From Prevotellaceae bacterium (GTDB taxonomy: Bacteria; Bacteroidota; Bacteroidia; Bacteroidales; Bacteroidaceae), in contig QAML01000076.1 in assembly GCA_003150315.1 (NCBI GenBank), positions 68,722 to 132,721 on the forward strand: 64,000 bases of DNA, given 5' to 3'. The notes under the pieces were generated by a model that worked only from the letters and a program-made list of their open reading frames with translations, had not been told where the DNA came from and did not search any database. Both the position numbers and the translations under genes were made by a program. The first letter of the stretch is position 1, and each line of letters begins with the position of its first letter. Of this stretch, positions 36,677 to 46,246 are shown one piece after another.

Positions 36677-37504
36677 ATGCCTAAAGTACGCCCGAAAAAA
36701 TCGTTAGGACAACATTTTCTCACAGACATTCCCACGGTGGAGCGCATTGCCGCCACCGTGGATGCTTTACCCGATTTGCCGATTCTTGAAGTGGGACCGG
36801 GAATGGGGGTTCTCACATCTCCGCTTCTGGCACGCAAAAGGGAGCTGAAGGTTGTGGAGCTGGACAAAGAGAGTGTGGCATATCTTCAGGAGAATATTCC
36901 CGAACTCGGAAGCAATCTAATCGAAGGCGATTTCCTGAAAATCCCGCTCAACACCCTTTTCAACGGACGCAGTTTTGTGCTTACGGGAAATTATCCCTAT
37001 AACATCAGTTCGCAGATATTCTTTCACATGCTCGAATATAAGGATTATGTTCCGTTGTGTACAGGAATGATTCAGCGCGAAGTGGCTTTGCGTCTCGCTT
37101 CTCCACCGGGAAAGAAAGACTACGGCATATTGAGCGTGCTGCTTCAGGCTTGGTATGATGTGGAATACCTTTTCACCGTAGAACCGGGCGTTTTCAATCC
37201 ACCCCCCAAGGTTCGCTCGGCTGTTATAAGCATGAAGCGCAACGACGTGTCCGATCTCGGCTGCAATGAAAAGCTTTTCAAGAGAGTGGTGAAGGGCACG
37301 TTCATTCACCGTCGCAAGATGTTGCGCGTTACATTAAAGCAACTTTTGCGCGAGATAGATATGAAAAACGGCAAGACCGCCGACCATGCGGAATTTCTTG
37401 CAAATCCGCAGCTTACACGCCGTCCTGAGCAGCTGTCGGTCAAAGAGTTTGTTGCTCTTACCAATTCTGTGGCGGAAGAGTGTGGATATGTTGCGGAAGA
37501 GTGA
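36677..37504 (+). CDS. rsmA: 16S rRNA (adenine1518/1519-N6)-dimethyltransferase
   Basis: KsgA/RsmA adds two methyl groups to each of two neighbouring adenines near the 3' end of 16S rRNA during small-subunit maturation. The 275-residue protein starts directly with MPKVRPKKSLGQHFL, the conserved opening (KKSLGQHFL). SAM-binding motif I is EVGPGMGVLT, the acidic ribose contact follows in VVELDKES, and the catalytic NxPY-like motif is NYPYNISSQI. The C-terminal helical domain ends about residue 270. It is the only plus-strand gene in its neighbourhood and faces a glycerophosphodiesterase gene. Confidence 0.96.
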   Translation: MPKVRPKKSLGQHFLTDIPTVERIAATVDALPDLPILEVGPGMGVLTSPLLARKRELKVVELDKESVAYLQENIPELGSNLIEGDFLKIPLNTLFNGRSFVLTGNYPYNISSQIFFHMLEYKDYVPLCTGMIQREVALRLASPPGKKDYGILSVLLQAWYDVEYLFTVEPGVFNPPPKVRSAVISMKRNDVSDLGCNEKLFKRVVKGTFIHRRKMLRVTLKQLLREIDMKNGKTADHAEFLANPQLTRRPEQLSVKEFVALTNSVAEECGYVAEE

Positions 37505-37577
37505 AAAAAAACGTGCATTTGCAAGAGTAAAAAAGTGCCATTGCAAGTTGTTGTGCATGAGACATTTGGAAAAGTAA

Positions 37578-37661
37578 AAAATACAAGCCATATATTTTGA
37601 AATATATGGCTTGTATTTTAAAATATATGCCTTATGTTTTTTACGATAAGCCATGTGTTTT
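37578..37661 (+). repeat. 21-nt-module intergenic repeat, copy 7
   Basis: Modules at 37578-37598, 37599-37619, 37620-37640 and 37641-37661. Modules 1 and 2 are an almost perfect 42-nt inverted repeat with GCC-type cores. The tail (TTACGATAAGCC, then TTTTTTCGG) is on the right, the leader on the left with GCAAGTTGTTG and ACATTTGGAAAAGT. Located between the convergent ksgA and glycerophosphodiesterase genes, 74 nt past the ksgA stop codon. Confidence 0.93.
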
Positions 37662-37757
37662 TTCGGATGTGCCGAAATGTCTTCATAAAACTACATGTTT
37701 TTCGAGCCGGTACAGATGCCTCTTCAAAGAAACGGGTTGGGGTGTAAGAAATAAAGA

Positions 37758-37798
37758 AGTCTGTCTTGCCGTAAGGCTGAACCTTGGCAAAACAGACT
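37758..37798 (-). terminator. terminator of the glycerophosphodiesterase gene
   Basis: Outer arms AGTCTGTCTTGCC and GGCAAAACAGACT (one mismatch) and an inner AAGG/CCTT helix, 28 nt past the stop codon; followed on the minus strand by TTCTTTATTTC. Confidence 0.75.
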
Positions 37799-37825
37799 CC
37801 GTGTATTCTTCTTCCAAACAGGTAC

Positions 37826-38722
37826 TTAGTGTCTTTTGTGCTTTTTGAGATATTTTATAAGCTCTTGCGGACGGTCTGTTTGTATAAGCGATGCTCCCTG
37901 TTGCAATATCCAGCCCCATGTTTCGTCTCTTTGTCCCAATTCCACGGCACGGTCATCGTCATGTCCTGCATTGAGTGAAGGCCACATTGAGTTTATCCAA
38001 ATTTTCGAGCCGTTGTCCTTTACTTTTTTAAGCAGACGCAACACTTCGGGAGTAACCTTGGAGAAACAACATTCTATTGCTACCGGTTTCATGGCTTTGT
38101 ATCCGTCGATAAACTCCTCGGCTCCCGGTTTGTCAAGGCTTACGATAGGCATATATATGACCTTGTTTAGCACATCACCGTTTTCGGCTTTTACTTTCTC
38201 ATAGGGAAAGCCCGACTTTATGACTACCTGATCTACGGTTCCCGTTTTCACGAGAAGCGCATATACGTCCTGAAAAAAATCGTAGCCTTGGTCTATGTTT
38301 ATCAATATCTTGCCTTTGGTTTCGTTCAGCACTTCCTCGAGCGTGGGAATCCTATGTGCCGTTTCAACCTGTACACCGCTTCTGAGATGTAGCTTTTTCA
38401 GCTCGTCAAGAGTGTAATCGGACGGTTTCCCACTGCCGCTGGTTGTACGATTAATGGTGTTGTCGTGCATTATTACGAGTTGTCCGTCCTTAGACTTCTT
38501 CAGGTCAAGTTCAATCATGTCCACGTTCATGGCAATGCAGTTCTTGAAAGCCTGCAAAGAGTTTTCGGGCGCGTTACGCCAGTCGCCGCGATGCGAAACC
38601 ACGAGAACTTTTTTGGATTTCGGGTTGTTCAGCTCCTCTATAAGGGCTTTTGCCTGCTTTTGTGCGTATAGCATAACTGCCGAAAGTAATACGGCTATCA
38701 GGCAAATGGTTTTTCTCATCAT
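37826..38722 (-). CDS. exported glycerophosphodiester phosphodiesterase
   Basis: Cleaves glycerophosphodiesters to sn-glycerol 3-phosphate and an alcohol. The 298-residue protein has a signal peptide (about residues 1-20, ending LYAQ), so it works in the periplasm. The GDPD TIM-barrel signature is complete: VSHRGDWRNAPENS (catalytic His-Arg), IELDLKKSKDGQLVIMHD (metal-binding Glu, Asp and second His), and the later INIDQG strand. The C-terminal part has the expected DRPQELIKYL. It is followed upstream by an HD-domain gene; the gap is 36 nt so they may be cotranscribed with pyrF. Confidence 0.92.
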   Translation of the reverse strand: MMRKTICLIAVLLSAVMLYAQKQAKALIEELNNPKSKKVLVVSHRGDWRNAPENSLQAFKNCIAMNVDMIELDLKKSKDGQLVIMHDNTINRTTSGSGKPSDYTLDELKKLHLRSGVQVETAHRIPTLEEVLNETKGKILINIDQGYDFFQDVYALLVKTGTVDQVVIKSGFPYEKVKAENGDVLNKVIYMPIVSLDKPGAEEFIDGYKAMKPVAIECCFSKVTPEVLRLLKKVKDNGSKIWINSMWPSLNAGHDDDRAVELGQRDETWGWILQQGASLIQTDRPQELIKYLKKHKRH

Positions 38723-38758
38723 AATAAATAGAATTTTATTGTTAGTATAGTTGTTTTT

Positions 38759-39973
38759 TCAGAGTCTCTCGTGTACAATATATGTTTTGCGGTAAGGTGT
38801 TGCGGCGGTATCGGTTCTTATTATTTCCGAAACCTCCGGCATGGTACTTACACCGCCGTTGCGCAGAAGAATTCTTATTTGGTCCGCCTGCATGTTGTAC
38901 ATGTCTTTTTCTATGACCTTCTGACACACGAAAAAGTCGGTTTCTTCGTTGCTCAGAGCCAGTTTTGCGGCTATTTGTTTGCGTATTCCGTCCACACAGC
39001 CTGCGGGAACGTCGCCATCGTATATGTCGGTTTTGAACACACGTCGGTTTATGAAATTATTGCTAAGGACGGAAAGAATCTTATCCCCGTTCTTCATCCA
39101 AACTTTCAGGGCGGAAATAATATCTGTGTCGTCAAGTTCCATATAGTTCTCGAGGCATTCGGGATTGTCTGCGAACTGCTGCGCCGTAATGTCGTTTCTA
39201 AGGAAAAAGTCGAGTGCCGGCGAAGCAAACAGGTCCGTTCCCGCGTGAATCATCTGCCTTGCCCGCCGCAATGCTCCCGTAAGCATTGCTTCGGCTGCCA
39301 CGGCTGTTTTGTGAAAATATACCTGCCAATACATCATACGTCGCGTCATGAGATAATTCTCTATGGAATAAATTCCCTTTTCGTCCACAGCAATATGATC
39401 ATCTTTGACATTGAGCATTTGAATTATCCTTGCCGCGCCCACGTTTCCCTCTCTCACACCGGTGAAAAAGGAATCGCGGCACAAATAGTCAAGTCTGTCA
39501 ATGTCGAGCTGGCTCGAAATGAGTTCGTGAAGGAAGTGTTTGGGATATTTGTCCGTAAAAATCTCTATGGCAACGGTTAGTGCGCCTCCGAGTTCCCTGT
39601 TCATGCGTTCCATGACCATTTGCGAAATTTGCTCGTGGCTCACGTCGGGAATTATGACGTTTTCCAATACGTGCGAAAACGGTCCGTGTCCCACATCGTG
39701 CAGCAGAATGGCGGCAAGAAGTCCTTCGCGTTCCTGCTTTTCAAGGTTCACGCCTTTCACTTCAAGGGCGGAAACTGCCTGACGGGTGAGATGGTATGCA
39801 CCAAGCGAGTGTTGAAAGCGCGTATGTTGCGCTCCGGGATAAACAATTCCCTCAACGCCCAACTGACGTATGCGTGTGAGGCGTTGAAAGAGGGGATGTT
39901 TTACGAGCGTGGTTATTAAACCGTCGTCTATAGGCGTAAAACCGTGTACCGGGTCAATGATGTATTTCATCAA
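38759..39973 (-). CDS. HD-domain hydrolase (dGTPase-like)
   Basis: A 404-residue cytosolic metal-dependent phosphohydrolase of the HD superfamily. The metal-binding residues are visible as HTRFQHSLG (first His), LLHDVGHGPFSH (His-Asp pair) and a later DRLDYLCRD (Asp). The similarity in layout is to dNTP triphosphohydrolase and SAMHD1-like proteins; a nucleotide substrate is a fair inference, but not proven. It sits between pyrF (18 nt upstream) and the glycerophosphodiesterase gene (36 nt downstream), so it belongs to the pyrF transcription unit. Confidence 0.88.
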   Translation of the reverse strand: MMKYIIDPVHGFTPIDDGLITTLVKHPLFQRLTRIRQLGVEGIVYPGAQHTRFQHSLGAYHLTRQAVSALEVKGVNLEKQEREGLLAAILLHDVGHGPFSHVLENVIIPDVSHEQISQMVMERMNRELGGALTVAIEIFTDKYPKHFLHELISSQLDIDRLDYLCRDSFFTGVREGNVGAARIIQMLNVKDDHIAVDEKGIYSIENYLMTRRMMYWQVYFHKTAVAAEAMLTGALRRARQMIHAGTDLFASPALDFFLRNDITAQQFADNPECLENYMELDDTDIISALKVWMKNGDKILSVLSNNFINRRVFKTDIYDGDVPAGCVDGIRKQIAAKLALSNEETDFFVCQKVIEKDMYNMQADQIRILLRNGGVSTMPEVSEIIRTDTAATPYRKTYIVHERL

Positions 39974-39990
39974 AAGCCGTTGGGAGAGGG

Positions 39991-40818
39991 TTATTTCTTG
40001 AAGTTGTCCAGGGCTTTAGCCATTTGGTCGGCAAGAGCTTTGGCTTTTTCGCCCGCCACTTTGGCGTAGTTCTCGCCGGAATCTGCAAAAATTATTCCGC
40101 GTGAGGAATTGACGAGCAGACCGCAGTCCTTGGTCATGCCGTATTTGCAAACTTCTTCAAGCGAACCGCCCTGTGCTCCGACACCCGGTACAAGCAGGAA
40201 ATTGTCGGGCACAATTTTTCTGACGTCTCCGATGAGTGTGCCACGGGTTGCGCCCACAACATACATCATGTTGTCTGCATTTCCCCACGCCTGACTTGTG
40301 CGTAGCACTTTTTCAAACAATCGTTCTCCGTTGGTGTCTTCTGTCATTTGGAAGTCAAGACTTCCTGCGTTGCTTGTGAGAGCAAGGAGCACAACAAACT
40401 TGTCTTTGTGCTCGAGAAAGGGAGTTACGCTGTCGCTTCCCATATACGGAGCCACGGTAACGGCATCTGCGCCGAGCGAATCGAATGCTGCCGTGGCATA
40501 CATGCGTGCAGTGTTGCCTATATCCCCGCGTTTTGCATCGAGCAGTACGAAATGGTCGGGATAGTATTCTTTCAAATACTCCACGGTGCGTTGCAGTGTG
40601 CTTTCTCCCACTATCCCGGCAGCTTCGTAAAAGGCTGCGTTGGGTTTGTAAGCCACACAATAGGGCGCGGTTGCGTCTATTATGTTTTTATTGAAGGTGA
40701 ACATTGCATCGTGGTCGGATGCAAGGCATTCGGGGAGCTTCTTGACATCGCTGTCAAGCCCTACGCAAAGAAACGATTTGCGTTTGAATATGTTTTCAAT
40801 CAGTTGTTTGCGGTTCAT
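39991..40818 (-). CDS. pyrF: orotidine 5'-phosphate decarboxylase
   Basis: Final step of UMP synthesis: decarboxylation of orotidine monophosphate. The 275-residue length and features match the type 2 (longer) bacterial OMPDC family. The catalytic Lys-Asp array is in [17 protein letters not shown] (about residues 92-108), substrate phosphate contacts include GAQGGSLEE near 205 and NSSRGIIFA near 235. TAACTTTG upstream marks its promoter. It starts the unit pyrF, HD hydrolase, glycerophosphodiesterase. Confidence 0.94.
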   Translation of the reverse strand: MNRKQLIENIFKRKSFLCVGLDSDVKKLPECLASDHDAMFTFNKNIIDATAPYCVAYKPNAAFYEAAGIVGESTLQRTVEYLKEYYPDHFVLLDAKRGDIGNTARMYATAAFDSLGADAVTVAPYMGSDSVTPFLEHKDKFVVLLALTSNAGSLDFQMTEDTNGERLFEKVLRTSQAWGNADNMMYVVGATRGTLIGDVRKIVPDNFLLVPGVGAQGGSLEEVCKYGMTKDCGLLVNSSRGIIFADSGENYAKVAGEKAKALADQMAKALDNFKK

Positions 40819-40845
40819 ACAGATATGTTTGTTTTATAATTCTTA

Positions 40846-40853
40846 CAAAGTTA
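40846..40853 (-). promoter_or_regulatory. -7 box of the pyrF unit
   Basis: TAACTTTG on the minus strand, full TAnnTTTG match, 28 nt before the pyrF start codon. Confidence 0.62.
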
Positions 40854-41003
40854 CGCATAAACTGCGAATAAAACCGAAAGTATGCGCTAAAACATTCTTT
40901 CCGTGTCTGTTTTGCGAATAACGATATGTTTGCGGCGGGAGAAAAAGAGCCTGATTTTTGCGCCGATGCAGGCAGTTGTTTTTCAGGAGATTAGAAATGA
41001 CGA

Positions 41004-41087
41004 AAAATACAAGCCATTTGTTTTGAAATATAAGGCACATATTTTAAAATATATGCCTTGTATTTTTTCATACAAGCCATGTGGTTT
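41004..41087 (+). repeat. 21-nt-module intergenic repeat, copy 8
   Basis: Modules at 41004-41024, 41025-41045, 41046-41066 and 41067-41087. Module 1 is GCC-type forward; modules 2 and 3 form the inverted GGC-type pair; the tail (TTCATACAAGCC, then GTTTTTCCGG) is on the right. The leader on the left keeps CAGTTGTTTTTC. It lies between pyrF and the TolC-type gene, both on the minus strand. Confidence 0.92.
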
Positions 41088-41146
41088 TTCCGGAGTGGGG
41101 AAACACCACGGGAATGTCGGTTTCTGCTTGTGAATATATTCATAAA

Positions 41147-41181
41147 ATAACCGCGCAACGCGAAGGGCGTTGCACGGTTAT
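41147..41181 (-). terminator. terminator of the efflux operon
   Basis: Fifteen-bp stem (ATAACCGCGCAACGC with GCGTTGCACGGTTAT, one G-U or mismatch position), 5-nt loop, 34 nt past the TolC-type gene. Flanking T-run on the minus strand is short (TTTATG). Confidence 0.78.
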
Positions 41182-41214
41182 CAGTTGCAAACATTAATCG
41201 CACGGATGTTATGG

Positions 41215-42525
41215 TCATCCCAACTTATTTCCTTCGTAAAATTCTATGATTTTCATTCGCAGGATATATTCGTATTTGGCTTGCAGGGTGGAGGTGATGG
41301 CGTTTGCGCGTTTTGTTTTTGCCTCTTCGAGTTCTGTGGCGTTGGCACGTCCGTTTTCGAATTTCCCTGTCATCATGTTGAAATTCGATTCTGCGGCTTT
41401 GCGTGCGGCTAATGCCGATTCGTATTTCGCCTGTGCGTTGACAGCGTTGTAGTATGCCTGCTGTATTTCCTTATACAGGGTCTTTTTTGTCTCGTCAAGC
41501 TGCAGTGCCTGCTCGGATTGCTGCAGTTTTGCCTGTCTTATGGAATTGCGGGTGGCAAGACGGTTGAAAATAGGAATATTGAGCGAAAGACCTATGGACT
41601 TGTTGAAATTGTCGCTTAACTGTTTGGAAAATGACGCTGCCTGATAGCCCGAAGTTTTGTAATACTCCGATGAAAGTCCAGCGCCGAGCGACAGAGTGGG
41701 GTAGAGAGCGGCTTTGGCAATGCGTATGTTCTTTTCGGCAGCTTGCAGACGCAGTTTCTCGGCTTGAATTTCGGGTTTAACACCTTCGGCGCGGGCAAAA
41801 ATACGGTCGGGAAGCGGTGGGAGTGTTGGCGAAGTCTCGCCTTGCGGTGCCACAATCTCTATGCTGTCGGGCGAAGAAAGCTCGAGCAATTGCGAAAGGT
41901 CGAGCATGGCGAGTTTGTAGTCGCACTTTGCCTGCGTTCTTCCCATTTCGTCCTGCGCCACTTGGGAATGGGCTTCAACCACATCGCTTTCGGGCGATTT
42001 CCCGGCATTGAAGAGTTTGGAAATACGGTCTTCCTGAATTTTGGAAAACGCCACCTGGGCTTCCTGAACCTTTACAACTTCGGCGGCGTAGACTGCCTGC
42101 AGATATGCAGCCGCTACCTGAAGCGCAATGCTCTGACGCGCATGTTCTAGGTCGGCAGTTGCAGCCTGAAGATTCAGTCTGCTCATGGCTATCTCGTTCG
42201 GAATTCTTCCGCCGGTGAGTAGGGGAACGCTTGTCTGCAGATTGAAACCTGTGCTCTGCGTGTTGCGGTTGACGTAAGCGTTTTCCGAGTTTAGTCCGCG
42301 CCCGAAGTTGAAACTTTGCGAGGCACCTGCCGTGAGATCCGGCAGACGTGAGTTTCGTGCCGTGGACAGTTGTACTTTTTGTTGTTCCACATTGTTGGCG
42401 TAGCGTTTGACGTTTACATTGTGCGATACGGCATAGTCAATGCACTGTGCGAGAGTCATAACACGTTGTGCCGGAGCGCAGAGCGAAAAAGCTGCTGCAA
42501 TGCAAATGGCAATGGTCTTTTTCAT
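41215..42525 (-). CDS. TolC-family outer-membrane efflux protein
   Basis: Outer-membrane channel that with a periplasmic adaptor and ABC permeases forms a tripartite exporter. The 436-residue protein has a signal peptide (about residues 1-19, ending CAPAQ) and two internal repeats of long alpha-helices with short beta-strand turns. The first repeat (about 20-220) includes LTAGASQSFNFGRG; the second (about 225-430) includes LSLNIPIFNRLATRNSI, the typical barrel strands. Last gene of the operon; it follows the adaptor gene by 12 nt and is closed by a strong hairpin. Confidence 0.92.
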   Translation of the reverse strand: MKKTIAICIAAAFSLCAPAQRVMTLAQCIDYAVSHNVNVKRYANNVEQQKVQLSTARNSRLPDLTAGASQSFNFGRGLNSENAYVNRNTQSTGFNLQTSVPLLTGGRIPNEIAMSRLNLQAATADLEHARQSIALQVAAAYLQAVYAAEVVKVQEAQVAFSKIQEDRISKLFNAGKSPESDVVEAHSQVAQDEMGRTQAKCDYKLAMLDLSQLLELSSPDSIEIVAPQGETSPTLPPLPDRIFARAEGVKPEIQAEKLRLQAAEKNIRIAKAALYPTLSLGAGLSSEYYKTSGYQAASFSKQLSDNFNKSIGLSLNIPIFNRLATRNSIRQAKLQQSEQALQLDETKKTLYKEIQQAYYNAVNAQAKYESALAARKAAESNFNMMTGKFENGRANATELEEAKTKRANAITSTLQAKYEYILRMKIIEFYEGNKLG

Positions 42526-42537
42526 GACGTTTCCTCC

Positions 42538-43659
42538 TTAGTCGTTAGCGTTGTTCTCCTGGTTTATGACGTTTCCCCTTACTTTCTCGCCGGCTTTAAG
42601 TCCGCTCTTGATTTCAATCTTTATTCCGTCGCTCAAACCGGTTACAACCTTGCGTCGTTCAAATGTCTGCGGTTCTTTCTTGGTAAGAACGTAAACGAAA
42701 GTCGTGTCGCCGCTGAATTCTACGCATCCCTCCGGCACGGAAACGACATGGGTGGATTTTTGAAGCTCTATCTCTGCGTTTGCGCTGTAGCCGGAACGAA
42801 TTTTTACATCGGGCGAAACCTTGACAGCCGCTTTTATTTCAAACTGATTGGCACTGCTGCCGTCGGTTGACGATTCTACTTCGGGCGAAATGTACTCAAG
42901 TTGTGCAGAAAATTTGTGGTCTTGCAGTGCGCCTACGGTTATAGTCATAGGCATTCCCGTGTTTACAAGTCCTACTTCGGTTTCGTCTATCGTTCCTTTG
43001 AATATGAGGTCGTTCATGTCGGCAACGGTGGCGATTGTAGTACCATCGTTCATCGTGTTACTCATTATGACCGAATTTCCGACCTTTACTGGGATGTCGA
43101 GAATAATTCCGTTGATAGTGGAACGTATGAGAGTTGTGCTGTAAGTGCTGTTTGATGCAGAAACACCCTCTTTTACTATTTGCAATGCGTCGGCTGAAGT
43201 ACGGCTTTCTTCTTTTGCTTTCTTCAAATCCTGTTGCGCTTTTTCGAATTCTTCGGTGCTAATCAACTTTTCATCGCAAAGTTTCTTTGCACGGTCGTAA
43301 TCGCGTTTGGCTTGTTCGAAATTTATGTGCGCCACACGCACTCTGTCATCGGCAGAATTGAGTTCCTCCATACCGGGAATAACCTTGACTTTGGCAATAA
43401 TGTCTCCTGTGTGAACAACGTCGCCTGCGTGTTTGTAAATCTCGGCAATGATACCGTTTATCTGCGGTTTGATTTCAACTTTGTCTCTTGGCTCAATGTT
43501 TCCGTTGAGTACCGTGGTGCGCGAAATGTTTGCGTATTCGGCGTTCTCCGTTTCGTAAAGTGTAGGAGTCTTTTTTGATTTCTGATAAAGGTAAACAAAA
43601 GTTCCTGCAAACACGGCGACAATCACAACAGCCACCGCAATTCTTATTATTCGTTTCAT
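42538..43659 (-). CDS. HlyD/MacA-type periplasmic adaptor
   Basis: Membrane fusion protein linking the inner-membrane ABC permeases to TolC. The start at 43659 (MKRIIRIAVAVVIVAVFAG) gives 373 residues and a correct N-terminal signal anchor. Following regions: barrel-sandwich/lipoyl half (residues about 45-80, KVEIKPQINGIIAEIYKH), a hairpin of alpha-helices (about 90-165, rich in Glu, Lys, Ala), the second half-lipoyl region (IRSTINGIILDIPVKVG) and beta-barrel domains to the C-terminus. A longer frame from 43716 would overlap the upstream gene without adding family sequence, so the later start is preferred. Operon position between the permeases and TolC. Confidence 0.92.
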   Translation of the reverse strand: MKRIIRIAVAVVIVAVFAGTFVYLYQKSKKTPTLYETENAEYANISRTTVLNGNIEPRDKVEIKPQINGIIAEIYKHAGDVVHTGDIIAKVKVIPGMEELNSADDRVRVAHINFEQAKRDYDRAKKLCDEKLISTEEFEKAQQDLKKAKEESRTSADALQIVKEGVSASNSTYSTTLIRSTINGIILDIPVKVGNSVIMSNTMNDGTTIATVADMNDLIFKGTIDETEVGLVNTGMPMTITVGALQDHKFSAQLEYISPEVESSTDGSSANQFEIKAAVKVSPDVKIRSGYSANAEIELQKSTHVVSVPEGCVEFSGDTTFVYVLTKKEPQTFERRKVVTGLSDGIKIEIKSGLKAGEKVRGNVINQENNAND

Positions 43660-43696
43660 AATTTGTATGTTTATTTCTATGTTTGAAAATGTTTCT

Positions 43697-44977
43697 TTAT
43701 TCGTCGCGCATTGCATCGACAGGTTTTATGGCAAGAGCCCTTGCGGCAGGGAAAATTCCTGCAACGAGTCCGAGGACAAGCAATGCCAAAGCTACGCAGA
43801 AGGCTATGGAAAATGGGATTTGGAAATTAGCTAATGTTTGCGAGCCACGCCGTATGAGCGGCTCGAAGACTCCGAGAATTGCAACTGCGGCAATGAGTCC
43901 CGACATTCCTGCCATGAGAGTCATTATTTCGCTTTCGGTAAGAATTTGAACCAATATGTCGCGCGGCTTTGCGCCTATTGCCCTGCGTATTCCCAATTCC
44001 ACGGTTCTTTCGCGAATTGAAACAAGCATTATATTGGTTACGCCGATAACTCCGCTTACAACAGTGCCGATTCCTATGAGCCATACCAAAATGTTTATGC
44101 CTCGAAAGAGATTATTAAACATTTGGAAAACCATTTCGGCGTTGAAATATTCCAAAGCTTCTTTGTCATCGGGGTGTATGTTATGGGCACGATACAGAAC
44201 ACGTCTCACACTTTTGCCGAGTGAAGCCACAGTAGTGTTCTTTTGAGCGGTAAAAGTTACAATATCTACCTTCTCGCCATAGTTAAGTATGTTGCGCATA
44301 ACGGTATAAGGGATAAGAATACTCTCTTGCGACTGTCCGCTTATGCTTATATTGCTTGTGCGAACATCCATACCTATTACCTCGTAGTAAACACCGTCTA
44401 TGGTAATGAATTTGCCGCATGGATTTTTTCCATCAGGGAACAATTCTTCGAAAACTCTCTTACCAATGACGCACACTTTGCGCTCCTGACGAACATCGTT
44501 GGCATTTATGTATCGTCCGTATTTGAGTTCGGAAGTTTCTATTTTGAGTTGGTCGGGATGTATTCCTTTTAGTGCCTGAACAGAATAGGTGCGCTTGGAA
44601 CACTTTGCCGTTTTGCCCCATTCCACAATCATTGGAACAATAACGTCAATGCCTTTAATGTTTTTGCGAAGGTTTTCCACGTCGCGCATATTCAGAGACC
44701 ATTCGCGTCCTTTACTATATCCTTTGTAAGCTTTCGTAGTATTTTTGGAAGCTATGGCACCTGTGTTTTCTGCGAAGCCACCGAATTTGGACATCATGAG
44801 GTCTTGCAAACCTTTTCCGCCTCCAAGCAACAAAATCAACATGAATACGCCCCAGAATATGCCGAATGCTGTCAGCATGGTGCGGGATTTGTTTCCCGCA
44901 AGTGTGCTTGCCACTTCCGCTAAACGGTCGCTGTCGAAAATTTGACGCAATGGATTGATAATATTTCTTGTTTTCAT
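43697..44977 (-). CDS. MacB-type ABC transporter permease (second of a pair)
   Basis: Inner-membrane permease subunit of the MacB/FtsX type, 426 residues. It has one N-terminal membrane helix (about residues 28-52), a large periplasmic MacB core domain (about 55-290) and three C-terminal helices (about 300-420). The conserved helical-bundle ERTVELGIRRAIGAKPRDI motif follows the second transmembrane helix. No ATPase domain is attached, so it depends on the separate ATPase at 46247. It is directly preceded by a homologous permease with 1 nt between the genes; the two probably form a heterodimer. The pair resembles exporters of antimicrobial peptides or lipoproteins. Confidence 0.9.
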   Translation of the reverse strand: MKTRNIINPLRQIFDSDRLAEVASTLAGNKSRTMLTAFGIFWGVFMLILLLGGGKGLQDLMMSKFGGFAENTGAIASKNTTKAYKGYSKGREWSLNMRDVENLRKNIKGIDVIVPMIVEWGKTAKCSKRTYSVQALKGIHPDQLKIETSELKYGRYINANDVRQERKVCVIGKRVFEELFPDGKNPCGKFITIDGVYYEVIGMDVRTSNISISGQSQESILIPYTVMRNILNYGEKVDIVTFTAQKNTTVASLGKSVRRVLYRAHNIHPDDKEALEYFNAEMVFQMFNNLFRGINILVWLIGIGTVVSGVIGVTNIMLVSIRERTVELGIRRAIGAKPRDILVQILTESEIMTLMAGMSGLIAAVAILGVFEPLIRRGSQTLANFQIPFSIAFCVALALLVLGLVAGIFPAARALAIKPVDAMRDE

Positions 44978-44978
44978 A

Positions 44979-46241
44979 TTATTCTGCTCTTAATGCTTCT
45001 ATCGGTTTTACCTTTACGGCTTTTCTTGCAGGGATAAGTCCCGCAATAACTCCTGCTGCAACCATAACCAACAGGGCTTTGATGCAAATGGAAAAATCAA
45101 CCGTAGGATTAGAAAAGACTGTAATCGTCATGCCTTCGAGTGAAATTTTCGAATCTCCGCCAATTATGCTCATGTATTCCGTTGCAATTACTCCGAGAAC
45201 CATTCCTATGTATCCGAAGACCGTTGTAACAACCACGCTTTCTATTATCACGCCTTTTAGAATAGACACCGGACGCGCGCCAAGTGCTTTGCGTATCCCG
45301 AATTCATGGGTACGTTCTTTTACTGTTATGAGCATTATATTACTTATGCCCACTACGCCGCTTATTAAAGTGAGAAGTCCGATGACCCAAAGGGCTATGT
45401 GAAGAATGTTCATGGCATCTGCGTTTTCTTCTGCGCCTGTTGTTGTGTTCCACATCCATACTGCGTTTTTATCGTCAGGCGAATATTGGTGAACAGGTCC
45501 TGCAAATCTGCGGTATTGTGCCGCGAAATCCTCAACATCTGCATCTTTGCGTATTCCTTTAGTCTTCAGAGAAAGCACATTATATTTGTCTGCTTTTCCA
45601 TATACCGCCTGCAATGTATTAAGTGGCATGAAAACGTCCTGATTCCTGCTCATTCCTTTATCAGGATATACTCCGACTACGCGATATGCCACATTCTGTG
45701 CGTCAACAAGCTTCCCTACGGCATTACGCCAGGAACCGAAAAGTTCGTTTGCGTCTTTTTGCGAGATCACAATAACCTTTCTGCGCTCGCGTATGTCTAT
45801 TTCGTTAATAAATCTGCCTTCTGCCACGTTTTCTGCCTGCGAATTCATCTCGCGATACTGAGGCGAAACGCCGGTTATGTCTCGTGATACGCTTTGTTTC
45901 CCGTATCGTATTGTAACGTTGCCTTGCGACATTTGTCCCGTTGCTATGCGCACGTTGTTTTTGAAGTTATGTCCGGCAATGTTCAAGTCTCGTTTGTCGA
46001 GCGATATTTGTCGTCCTTCTTTCAAGCCGTGATATGGCATGGAGGTAGTGCCTCCGTAAATTTCCATTACGTCGAGCGAGAGTGAACCCGAGACATTTTC
46101 GAAAGCATGTATTATTCCGTTTCCGGCTCCAAGCAACAATATCAGCAGAAACATGCCTGTTGAGACAGAAATGCCGGTAAGTGTTGTGCGGAGTTTCGAG
46201 CGTCGCAGGGTTGCCATCAGTTCTTGTAGAGTGTCTATCAT
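44979..46241 (-). CDS. MacB-type ABC transporter permease (first of a pair)
   Basis: A 420-residue homologue of the neighbouring permease with the same layout: N-terminal helix (about 18-40), periplasmic MacB-core-like domain (about 45-280) and three C-terminal helices with the conserved KERTHEFGIRKALGARP segment. The two proteins are similar in design but differ a good deal in sequence, so they are a duplicated, diverged pair rather than a recent copy. It starts 5 nt after the ATPase gene. Confidence 0.9.
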   Translation of the reverse strand: MIDTLQELMATLRRSKLRTTLTGISVSTGMFLLILLLGAGNGIIHAFENVSGSLSLDVMEIYGGTTSMPYHGLKEGRQISLDKRDLNIAGHNFKNNVRIATGQMSQGNVTIRYGKQSVSRDITGVSPQYREMNSQAENVAEGRFINEIDIRERRKVIVISQKDANELFGSWRNAVGKLVDAQNVAYRVVGVYPDKGMSRNQDVFMPLNTLQAVYGKADKYNVLSLKTKGIRKDADVEDFAAQYRRFAGPVHQYSPDDKNAVWMWNTTTGAEENADAMNILHIALWVIGLLTLISGVVGISNIMLITVKERTHEFGIRKALGARPVSILKGVIIESVVVTTVFGYIGMVLGVIATEYMSIIGGDSKISLEGMTITVFSNPTVDFSICIKALLVMVAAGVIAGLIPARKAVKVKPIEALRAE

Positions 46242-46246
46242 GATTA

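Noticed and set aside
37578..37661. Repeat elements as ordinary transcription terminators
   Set aside because: Copies 2, 3, 4, 5 and 9 lie between divergent genes where no gene ends, and several units already have separate terminators (for example 37758-37798 and 41147-41181).
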